From NCBI GenBank assembly GCA_964489835.1, contig CAZBBC010000052.1, forward strand, positions 1 through 26,887: a stretch of 26,887 nucleotides of DNA. The letters run 5' to 3'. The notes beneath the pieces were generated by a model. It saw only the letters and a list, made by a program, of their open reading frames with translations, ran no database searches and was not told the origin of the DNA. Of this stretch, positions 14,165 through 22,179 are shown piece by piece. The number at the start of each line of letters is the position of its first letter. The stretch's first letter is position 1. The position numbers and the translations under genes are program-made. This DNA comes from CAZBBC01 sp964489835 (GTDB taxonomy: Bacteria; Calditrichota; Calditrichia; JAJRVZ01).

Positions 14165-17100
14165 TTATTTTAATAAAACCATTTTTTTAATCTGCATAGT
14201 GTTACCAGCCTTGAATGAGTAAAAGAAAATACCGGAAGCCACCGGTTGGTTGCGGTCATCGGTGCCATTCCAAACCACCGTGTGATAACCCGGCAGGTAT
14301 TCTTCATCGACCAGTGTTCTTATTTTCTGTCCTAATAAATTAAAAACCGTAACGCGGACATGGCTCTGTTCAGGCGTACTGAAACGGATCGTTGTGTTGG
14401 GATTGAATGGATTTGGATAATTCTGGAACAGAGTAAAAGTCTCCGGCAACGTTTCCAGCCCGGAGACACCTTTCCTCAATTGATAATATCCTTCGCTATT
14501 CAATTCCGCTACTACCCTGTTGTTTTGCTTATCGATCTGGCCGGCAACCGGTAACCAGGCCTGGCTCTCGGTATCTAACCGGTAAAGACCGATATCATTC
14601 TCTGAAGAAGTTAACCGGGATTCCTGGTAAGGAATACTTACCGTAAATTGACCGTTTATTTTTGAACTGGTCATGATAGAATATACGTCGGTAATACTAT
14701 TTTCATCGGGATTATCCACCACATTACGTTCCGGTAACCGGACCACATAAATATAAGAACCGGAAGATAATGATTTCTCATCAAACTGCATGACAAGATT
14801 ATCCTGCATCGTTAAAGTCGCCTGACCGGACCCTGCATATTTTGCCACTGAAACACTTCCTTTATCTACCACAATTTGATTTCCGCTTAAATCTTTTGCC
14901 GCAGCGATAATCTCAAAAGTACCGGGCGTACTCACATCAAATCCGGCGTGATATAGATACGTGTTCAAGGCAGGGCCACTGCTTTCAAACATCTTTTCCA
15001 CTACCAGTTCGATCGTATCTTTATTTGCCAGCAAAAGATTGATGGACGGCCCTTCGGTGATATCACTATAAAGAGCCTCATTGGAAGATAAATAGATATC
15101 TAAAAAGCGATCGATCAATGCATTTTTCACCACACTCAGGCGGGCAAATTCAGGTTGTGAAACATCATTGGTAAAGGCAATTTGTACATTCTGATTTCCC
15201 GTATTCAGAACAACAAGAATCATCGTTTTATAATCCTCACGGAAAGTTATTGTCGAATCCCCGGCACTGATCTGGAAGGGTAACTGGCCTTGGTTATTCT
15301 CATCCAGGGCCGCCGATACCAGATGAAAATCAGTGACAACTGATTCCAACTGATTTCTGTCCTGGGTCACTCCGACGATTTCTATCGTGGCCTCATCATC
15401 ACCATTGATCATAATCGCACCATCATTGGCTATTCCTGTATTAAATTTATTTTCGCCGGTGACATCGAATCCCGCTACTTGTAAAAAACTATAGGACCAT
15501 GACGTGCTTGCTTTTACGGAGCCTGTATTTTGTTTAAAAAATTGCAGCGGTCCGAGCCCTATGATGCCGGGTCTGGCAACATCCACATTGATAAAACCAT
15601 ATTGATGATCAGTAACGGTCGTGGGATCACCCGGATCGTATTCAACTTTATCAAATAAACAGGCGATGGCATAATCCCGGAAAACATCATCTATCGTTAC
15701 ACCCGGATCCAAGCTGGATGTTAATATCCAGTCAATGCGACTGATTCCGGTTTTACGTGTATAACCTGCAAGTTCGGTGATATAATCAAGTCCAAAGCGC
15801 TCGTACATATAGAGATTGAACAGAAAAGCATTCATTTGATTATCGCGGGTGACAAATTCAACCGCAAAAAAGGTAAGATTATTACTGGCTGTATTTTTAA
15901 GAACGGCATCCTCCATAAAGGCCGACCATTCGCTGGTTGCTAAAAATTGTGAGAGGGAAGATAATCCTTCAACCAGCCATTGTTTTTCCAGTGGTGTCTC
16001 ATTATTAGCGATAATTCTATGGAATACATCAGCCAGGGCATTTATGCCTGTCGGAAAGCGGGGATCATCCTCATCAACGACCGCCAGGGGAATAATGATC
16101 TGGGGATTGGTGTCAATATAAAGCACATCGGCTTCATTCGATTTGGGATTCTCGGCAACACTTAATTGATCTCCTTTTTCAATATACCCCGGATTGTAGA
16201 TCTTGCGGTTGGTATCATTACGACCTGCCGCATCGTCATCAGCAATAAAATAATCATCTCTGACATCATACAGCAATATGGAGACCTTGCCATTTTGATC
16301 AATATCGGTAGGTTCACCGAAAAGCATGGTCAGCATATGATAGATGCCCCCCGTCGAATAGGTTTCATCCAGCACGGCATTTGACAGTTTAACCTCAAAG
16401 GCATTATACAGAGAGTCCACATCCGCGTGGGTGACACTTATATTCCATTCTTCATCTTCCACATAGATTTCGGAATAGGCACCGATTTTTCTGATACTGG
16501 CAAAAACTATTTTATCCGGATTCTGTGGCGGAAATTTTTCTTTGCCCCGTGTCCAGAAGCTTCTTCCGTATCCTACGAGATACTCCTCACCATCTTCACC
16601 GTCTATAATTGGCATATTATCTGATCCGGCAAGGTTTTTAACGACGCCTTCATTGAGTGAAAATTTGGGTGCCACTTTTATTGCATCAGAGATCTGATTC
16701 AGGGCTGATTTTGTAGGATCAGACACCTTATAGGTAAGGTATTTCGAATTAACAATATCAGTAACTTCACCGGCATTATCCAACGGTATTCCCGCAAAGG
16801 TTACACCGGTGGGAACAAAGGAAGTTCGGCTGACCGCATCATCAAATTTTAAAATTAATAACCCATCTTTGGCATTATATTGCACCGATTCAGCCACCGG
16901 CGGCGTTTCATCGGCTGCAACGTTAATAATAACATTGTCTGCCATCGTAACGCCAACATTACCATTGGGATTTTTATCTTTTGAAAAAACCGAGAATGGT
17001 TCTAATAAAAGTTGTAAAGCACTGTAACTCTCTAAGATCGCTTCCTGCTCCCCGGTAAGATCAATATCGACTTTCTTTCGTGTGGAATTAATCACCAAAT

Positions 17101-18430
17101 CTTCTTCATCTACCGATTCAAAAACGAATTTTTTTGTCGTATCGGCCGGATCAACGAGGGATATACCCAGATAGTCTACTTCATTCTGTATATCTATTCT
17201 TTCGTTGAATACCAGCGATAGTTTATTGATACCGGCATCATAGACCGTATTCGCCGGATCGATGAAAAAGGGTTTGTCATCTACTATATAATTAACGGTA
17301 ACAGCGGATGCGGCCTCATTACCATTCTCCAGATCATCATAGACGGTAAAACCGGCAACGGAAATCCGGAGATTGGATGTATTCATCACCGTTTCAATCG
17401 TCTCCTGAATAATCACCGGTACGATAACCGCTAGTCTGGTATTTGCATTCTCTGTTTTTACTCCAATCCATTTTGCCGGATCACCTTCATCTTCCGGTAC
17501 GAATAGAGGAACAACCAAAACGATATCTTCATGTAATCCACCGTCACTGATGGTGATACCACTGGGAAAAAAATTTGCCGACAGACTTGGATTAAGGATG
17601 GCTTCATTAAAATCGATCAGGACGGTATTGTCTCCGGCGTTATATTCCGCAGCAACGATTTCAAGTGGTGCAGGATCGGCAATAACATTTAAAGATACAG
17701 AGGCAGCATCACTGGGATTGTATTTCTCATCGCGGAAGGCTTTAGCAGCGCTTGCCGTTGCCGCACTTAAGTCAGAAGATTCTATTGCCTTTTGATCTGC
17801 TTTGCCAATCTTTATCTTAATGACAGCATCGTTAGCAGACGTTAATATTTCATTACCGGTTACACTTAATAAAACACCATTGATATCAATAAATTGATAA
17901 CGAACATAATTTAAGTCAACCTGTACGTTTCTGTTGAATGTCAGCTCGAGTTCATTAATCCCGGCATCATAGGTTACATCTTGAAGAATAAGTTCGTCGC
18001 TTCTGGCAATGTAATTGAGCAATAAATTATCATTCTGTGTAATTTCTCCATTTCCCTCGTCATTCAAATCCAGAAAAGTATTTTCACCCACCAGAACAGC
18101 CATTTGATCTCTCTTGGTTGCCTTTTCCAGAGCATCTTTCTGGGCAATACTGGTAACTCCGGCATCGGAATAAAGAAGACTTATTACCAGTGAATCTGTA
18201 TTAGATGTCGATAAGATTTCAGAGCCATCACTCAAATTAACATCGCCCGCATCTGTTTTAATTGAAATTCGTGATAAAATCACATTATCATACTGTACCT
18301 GGGTATCAAACTTAAAAATCAGTTGACTTTCCGCCTCGTTATAACTTACACCGGTGATCGACACAGATGCACTCAGTACAGTGGGAATTAGAAAAAACAA
18401 AAGGTAAGTAACCTTTAGCTTTTTAAACAT
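14165..18430 (-). CDS. Giant secreted protein: five Ig-like repeats, degenerate M30-like peptidase region, T9SS sorting domain
   Basis: A 1421-aa surface protein with a signal peptide (residues 1-20). Five related beta-sandwich repeats start near 23, 149, 258, 391 and 513, each with a V-x-Y-(D/N)-A-x-x-x-x-L-x-(L/I)-x-F core (VTYDAGINELELTFN, VYDAGINKLSLVFNE, VQYNAKDGLLILKFD). About 620-930 resembles M30 (hyicolysin-type) neutral metalloproteases: KVSILLYDVRDDYF, ADVLYIDT, ALADVFHRII at 798-807 and WLVEGLSS at 818-825. In M30 the last two are HExxH and WLNEGLSE, so both zinc His and the catalytic Glu appear to be replaced and the protein may be inactive. Beta-rich modules follow, then the type A sorting domain at about 1332-1421 (LFQNYPNPFNPNTTIRF, VVWNGTDD, KKMVLLK). 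The start has GGAGG 6 nt upstream. It lies 42 nt after the PorV-like gene and is probably co-transcribed with it. Confidence 0.9.
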   Translation of the reverse strand: MFKKLKVTYLLFFLIPTVLSASVSITGVSYNEAESQLIFKFDTQVQYDNVILSRISIKTDAGDVNLSDGSEILSTSNTDSLVISLLYSDAGVTSIAQKDALEKATKRDQMAVLVGENTFLDLNDEGNGEITQNDNLLLNYIARSDELILQDVTYDAGINELELTFNRNVQVDLNYVRYQFIDINGVLLSVTGNEILTSANDAVIKIKIGKADQKAIESSDLSAATASAAKAFRDEKYNPSDAASVSLNVIADPAPLEIVAAEYNAGDNTVLIDFNEAILNPSLSANFFPSGITISDGGLHEDIVLVVPLFVPEDEGDPAKWIGVKTENANTRLAVIVPVIIQETIETVMNTSNLRISVAGFTVYDDLENGNEAASAVTVNYIVDDKPFFIDPANTVYDAGINKLSLVFNERIDIQNEVDYLGISLVDPADTTKKFVFESVDEEDLVINSTRKKVDIDLTGEQEAILESYSALQLLLEPFSVFSKDKNPNGNVGVTMADNVIINVAADETPPVAESVQYNAKDGLLILKFDDAVSRTSFVPTGVTFAGIPLDNAGEVTDIVNSKYLTYKVSDPTKSALNQISDAIKVAPKFSLNEGVVKNLAGSDNMPIIDGEDGEEYLVGYGRSFWTRGKEKFPPQNPDKIVFASIRKIGAYSEIYVEDEEWNISVTHADVDSLYNAFEVKLSNAVLDETYSTGGIYHMLTMLFGEPTDIDQNGKVSILLYDVRDDYFIADDDAAGRNDTNRKIYNPGYIEKGDQLSVAENPKSNEADVLYIDTNPQIIIPLAVVDEDDPRFPTGINALADVFHRIIANNETPLEKQWLVEGLSSLSQFLATSEWSAFMEDAVLKNTASNNLTFFAVEFVTRDNQMNAFLFNLYMYERFGLDYITELAGYTRKTGISRIDWILTSSLDPGVTIDDVFRDYAIACLFDKVEYDPGDPTTVTDHQYGFINVDVARPGIIGLGPLQFFKQNTGSVKASTSWSYSFLQVAGFDVTGENKFNTGIANDGAIMINGDDEATIEIVGVTQDRNQLESVVTDFHLVSAALDENNQGQLPFQISAGDSTITFREDYKTMILVVLNTGNQNVQIAFTNDVSQPEFARLSVVKNALIDRFLDIYLSSNEALYSDITEGPSINLLLANKDTIELVVEKMFESSGPALNTYLYHAGFDVSTPGTFEIIAAAKDLSGNQIVVDKGSVSVAKYAGSGQATLTMQDNLVMQFDEKSLSSGSYIYVVRLPERNVVDNPDENSITDVYSIMTSSKINGQFTVSIPYQESRLTSSENDIGLYRLDTESQAWLPVAGQIDKQNNRVVAELNSEGYYQLRKGVSGLETLPETFTLFQNYPNPFNPNTTIRFSTPEQSHVRVTVFNLLGQKIRTLVDEEYLPGYHTVVWNGTDDRNQPVASGIFFYSFKAGNTMQIKKMVLLK

Positions 18431-18472
18431 TATCGGCCTCCAATTAATATAAATACCATTTTGAATAATATC

Positions 18473-19480
18473 CTACCAGTCAATGGCGACAGTGAAATAT
18501 TGTATTTCATCCAGAACACCGTAATCAACATAGGCATAATCTAATTTTAGGGTAAAAGTGTCAAAAGTTTTGAGATTGAAACCAACACCGCCGCTCAATG
18601 ACCGGGAATCGTGATTCAACACATAGCCGCCACGTAATGATATCAGGTTATTCCACATATACTCCAGTCCAAAATTACCGCGTTCTTCATTATCATTGGG
18701 ATGTTCTAACAATCCGGCGATGGTAATTTTATTGGCATCACTGTCCCACAGATCATATCCGAACCCAAAATAAAAATTCAAGGGCATCTGAAATATTGAG
18801 AATTCGACGGGATCGGGTAAAACCTGCCCCTGGTCAAAATCAATATGTGTACCGGCGAGCTGAATCTCCGGACCAAAATTACGAATATACATCACCAGAC
18901 GAAAAGATTCAGCGAACTCAAAACGCGGATAGTATACGGAACCGATGTCGACCGCCCATGAAGAAGTGCTATTATCTTCACCCAATTGTCCGTTGGTCAG
19001 ATCTTCACTGACATATTTTATGTTCACACCCATTCCAAATTTCTCTGTCAACATTCTGGCAAAAGATACGCCCATAGAATACGATTGTGATTGAAACATC
19101 CGGCCCGTACCATTCTGTTGAGCAACCGTTGTTTCCTCCATATCGCCGGAATTGAAGAAGGTGCCGAATAGAGCAATAGTTCCGATATTTGGGAGTGCTT
19201 TTCCTAAAGAGAATCCTTCCATACTCATGTCTGCCAAATAACCGGAATGTGTAAAGGCGACGCTCCAGTCACCCATTTTAGTCAACATCGCCGGATTCCA
19301 GAACACAGCTCTGGAATCATCAATCATGGGAGAGACCGCATCGCCCAGAGCCGCTCCTCTGGCATCCATTCCAACTTTAAGGAACTGGTATCCGGCGGTT
19401 CCGACTTTTGCCAGTTCCTGGCCGTATACAAAGTTACTACTGATAAAATATATGAGTACCAACATTAAAAATTTTTTCAT
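18473..19480 (-). CDS. PorV/PorQ-family outer-membrane beta-barrel protein
   Basis: A 335-aa protein with a signal peptide ending VYGQ (about residue 21), then the family signature: KVGTAGYQFLKVGMDARGAA, LGDAVSPMIDDSRAVFWNPA and MLTKMGDWSVAFTHSGYLADM. The remainder consists of amphipathic strands, as in FadL-like barrels, ending in the aromatic YFTVAIDW. In Bacteroidota, PorV receives T9SS cargo and hands it to the surface-attachment sortase; distant members are often encoded beside cargo genes. Here it lies 22 nt after the 765-aa cargo gene and 42 nt before the 1421-aa cargo gene. AGGAGG lies 10 nt upstream of the ATG, within the 22-nt gap. I leave the symbol blank because PorV, PorQ and other paralogues cannot be separated by eye. 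Confidence 0.9.
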   Translation of the reverse strand: MKKFLMLVLIYFISSNFVYGQELAKVGTAGYQFLKVGMDARGAALGDAVSPMIDDSRAVFWNPAMLTKMGDWSVAFTHSGYLADMSMEGFSLGKALPNIGTIALFGTFFNSGDMEETTVAQQNGTGRMFQSQSYSMGVSFARMLTEKFGMGVNIKYVSEDLTNGQLGEDNSTSSWAVDIGSVYYPRFEFAESFRLVMYIRNFGPEIQLAGTHIDFDQGQVLPDPVEFSIFQMPLNFYFGFGYDLWDSDANKITIAGLLEHPNDNEERGNFGLEYMWNNLISLRGGYVLNHDSRSLSGGVGFNLKTFDTFTLKLDYAYVDYGVLDEIQYFTVAIDW

Positions 19481-19502
19481 TGTGGACTTTCCTCCTTCAG
19501 GT

Positions 19503-21800
19503 TTATCTTAAAACCACGAACTTTCCAATGTGTTTGTCATTTTCGGTTTCAACAACATAAATATACAGTCCGGCTTTAATGGCCTGGTTATTTCTGGAAA
19601 TTAAATTCCACAACTCCTGACCGGTTCCATCATTATGGTCGATCGCAATCACAAGGTCACCGGTTAATGTAAAAACAGAGAGTTTGCAGGCACTGGGCAA
19701 ACCCTGAAACATCAGTTTTTCCTGGAATCGTTCCTCCAATTCTGAATATCCTTTATAGGGATTTGGGACTACGCGTATTTTCGTTAAATCGTAGGACGAT
19801 TGAACACTCTCATATAAAATATTGGGTATAACCGGCAGTGGCGCTCCGGTGGCTAAATCGATCTTAAAATTAGTTTTCGGTGATTCAATAGACGGCAGAT
19901 TTATATCAGGCTTCGCCGGATCATAGGCGGTAACCGCATAGTAATAGGGTAGACCATTCACCGGTTGCGCATAGCTCTGACCAAGGAAAGTACCGCCAGT
20001 ATCAATCAATGTATAGACGACGTCCGGGAGATTCACTCTACCAAGGGAATCACCATTGGCATCATAGACCGTTACCTCTGCATCAACATGATCAAAAGCA
20101 GCGATCAGCTGCCATTCTGACGGTGAGTATGCGGCCCGGTAAACCCGGTAACCCTCGAAATCTAATTGTCCCAACTTTGGATCGGGAGTTTTTTCGGCCA
20201 CATCATCCCAGGCAAGCACGATACCCTGGCCTTTTGGATAAGGGCTATAAACCAGATTGGGAATAGATGGCGGTACCGGCAAAGACCAATGGATATCGCT
20301 GATAAAATCAGAGGGATGATAGGGATCACTTGAAACCGAACCTGCATAATAAGCCTGCAACGCATTGTCTATATTTTGACGTAATCCCCTTAAACCCAGT
20401 CCAACAGCGGCCACATAAACCGCACGCAGGGAACTGCCATTGACGAAATCATTAAAAGGACCAGTACTGGTCATCCAACGATAATCAAAAACAGGGGCGC
20501 CGTCTTCAAAGGGACGGGGCATGAACTTTCTGCCGGCACTCAGTGTGTGTGTCCCGATTGAATATTCATACTTTTCTTTATCGGATCCGGGATCACTCTC
20601 CCAATTCCACCATTGATGAGAATAAACGCGCCGCGCAGTATCTTCAGGAGATGTAAAATATGGCTCATGATCAGTATAAATCAATGCTCCGCCAATAAAA
20701 CCGAGCACACCATTTCCTCTGTTAATGGCGCCGTCATTACGTTCGCCGGTGTCATTATTACTGGATGCCGGATCATCACCATCATACATAAAGGACATGT
20801 TGCGGGGTAGACAATATCCACGCAGGGTATCGGTGCCTACTATTGCAAATTCTCCGGCAACACGCGGCGGATTGGCCTCGGGTACAGCGGATTGCCAGTG
20901 CAGATAGGGTCCGGATAAATCCAGCAATACGGTATATTCGTCGTAAAATCCATCGGCATGGGTTTTACTGGGATCATAATTTGATTGAACTTCGGTGGGC
21001 GATCCCAATAAGCGCCAGCCATAGGGTATGCCGTATTCATCATAGCCGTCGACTTCCCCATTGGCCACACCATATTCCTCACCATCAATATCCACATTTT
21101 CCACGATGTCCCAGGTATCCGTATCCCCATCATTGCCATCCCAGCCATCAAAATCAACCATATCATCAATAGCGGGATTGGAAACATCAGCATTCGTCCC
21201 GACATCACAATCATAGACCCAGCTAATCATAAAATCATTTAAGGTCGTTCCACTGACATTAATGAGTTCAAACTCATACGCCACAAAATCATCAAAGTCA
21301 GGCAGCGCCCACACCAGGCTTCTTTCACGAACTTTTATACCGATCGGTTGCGTACTATGAAACGTTTCGTTCAGATCGTCATATATGACATAAAAATCTT
21401 CCATCGATTTAGAATTGGCACCGGTGATGACATCATAACTGGTACCAGCTGTTGGGTACAACTCATAGTTTCCATAATCAGCATGACTGACGCGAAGTTC
21501 ACCGCCAACAATCGCACCAAACTGAAAACGGCCTTCCCATAAATAGGATACCACACTGCCGCCGGGCCAATCCATTGAAGGACGGCCGGTTTGGCCGCTA
21601 TTGGGATCACCAAAGACACCAAAATTACTTTGGGTATTCCATAAGGTGCCAATATTATGCACCTTGTTCGCAGTTTGATTTGGATCGCCAAGCGGTTTGG
21701 TCAAAGATTCCTGCTTATTTTTTTCACGCGCAAAGAGCCCGGCTGGAAGCAACAGAAGAATCAAGACAAAAAACCCCATTAACTTTGTAAACTTTTGCAT
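19503..21800 (-). CDS. Large secreted protein with divergent C-terminal sorting tail, function unknown
   Basis: A 765-aa secreted protein counted from the ATG at 21800 (MQKFTKLMGFF...LLPAGLFA signal peptide). A TTG at 21806 is also in frame, but it is too close to the AAGGAGG at 21811-21817. The N-terminal ~200 residues have a strand-rich pattern (SNFGVFGDPNSGQTGRPSMD, PGGSVVSYLWEGRFQFGAIV). About 210-257 is strongly Asp-rich (DMVDFDGWDGNDGDTDTWDI). Near 520-650 is a fibronectin-like domain (IVLAWDDV, YRVYRA, YYYAVTAYDPA). The last ~90 residues (IRVVPNPYKGYSE, LSVFTLTGDLVIAI, LWNLISRNNQAIKAGLYIYV, IGKFVVLR) are a variant of the sorting domain with VPNPY instead of NYPNPFN. Gene order (receptor, this gene, PorV-like) suggests a receptor-associated cargo. 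Confidence 0.88.
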   Translation of the reverse strand: MQKFTKLMGFFVLILLLLPAGLFAREKNKQESLTKPLGDPNQTANKVHNIGTLWNTQSNFGVFGDPNSGQTGRPSMDWPGGSVVSYLWEGRFQFGAIVGGELRVSHADYGNYELYPTAGTSYDVITGANSKSMEDFYVIYDDLNETFHSTQPIGIKVRERSLVWALPDFDDFVAYEFELINVSGTTLNDFMISWVYDCDVGTNADVSNPAIDDMVDFDGWDGNDGDTDTWDIVENVDIDGEEYGVANGEVDGYDEYGIPYGWRLLGSPTEVQSNYDPSKTHADGFYDEYTVLLDLSGPYLHWQSAVPEANPPRVAGEFAIVGTDTLRGYCLPRNMSFMYDGDDPASSNNDTGERNDGAINRGNGVLGFIGGALIYTDHEPYFTSPEDTARRVYSHQWWNWESDPGSDKEKYEYSIGTHTLSAGRKFMPRPFEDGAPVFDYRWMTSTGPFNDFVNGSSLRAVYVAAVGLGLRGLRQNIDNALQAYYAGSVSSDPYHPSDFISDIHWSLPVPPSIPNLVYSPYPKGQGIVLAWDDVAEKTPDPKLGQLDFEGYRVYRAAYSPSEWQLIAAFDHVDAEVTVYDANGDSLGRVNLPDVVYTLIDTGGTFLGQSYAQPVNGLPYYYAVTAYDPAKPDINLPSIESPKTNFKIDLATGAPLPVIPNILYESVQSSYDLTKIRVVPNPYKGYSELEERFQEKLMFQGLPSACKLSVFTLTGDLVIAIDHNDGTGQELWNLISRNNQAIKAGLYIYVVETENDKHIGKFVVLR

Positions 21801-21810
21801 TACCAAATTA

Positions 21811-21817
21811 CCTCCTT
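21811..21817 (-). promoter_or_regulatory. Shine-Dalgarno of the 765-aa cargo gene
   Basis: AAGGAGG on the minus strand. It lies 10 nt before the ATG at 21800 and only 4 nt before the alternative TTG at 21806, so it favours the ATG. Confidence 0.7.
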
Positions 21818-21910
21818 AACAGTAATTATATAAATAATATGAGGAAATTTTGAGAAAAAATTTCAGGATAGCTATACGGGATATCCTGAAATCAATGATA
21901 TTTATTATTT

Positions 21911-22173
21911 ATTAAACAACATGAGTGTCCGGTTAAAAAAATGATTCAATTTATATTTAAAAAAACTCATCCCCAAACCTGCGTCTAAGCCGCATCTTCG
22001 ACCTTCTCTTGAAAAGAGAAGGGGCTCCCTAAAGTCCCTCTCTTTCCAAGAGAGGGATTTAGGGTGAGTTCTTTTAATCAAGTCTCTATGTTTTTTAAAT
22101 CTACAAACCATTTGATATTGCAGTGATAATTTAAAATGATTTACGTTTTAACCGGGCACTCATGATTAAACAA
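21911..22173. mobile_element. 245-bp MITE with 19-bp terminal inverted repeats and 9-bp target-site duplication
   Basis: The element spans 21920-22164. The left end reads CATGAGTGTCCGGTTAAAA and the reverse complement of the right end reads CATGAGTGCCCGGTTAAAA (one mismatch in 19). ATTAAACAA is repeated directly at 21911-21919 and 22165-22173, immediately outside the ends, as expected for a transposition target duplication. No transposase frame is inside; a 68-codon minus-strand frame there is spurious. The interior has two strong hairpins: 22002-22022 (9-bp stem) and 22027-22064 (10-bp stem plus 7 bp beyond a single bulge). These are framed by a second inverted pair, AACTCATCC near 21964 and GGGTGAGTT at 22062-22070. 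It lies between the 992-aa receptor stop and the 765-aa cargo start. Confidence 0.88.
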
Positions 22174-22179
22174 TGCTTA

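Noticed and set aside
21905..22111. 68-codon minus-strand frame inside the MITE
   Set aside because: It runs through the hairpins of a non-coding element, has no start signals and resembles no transposase.
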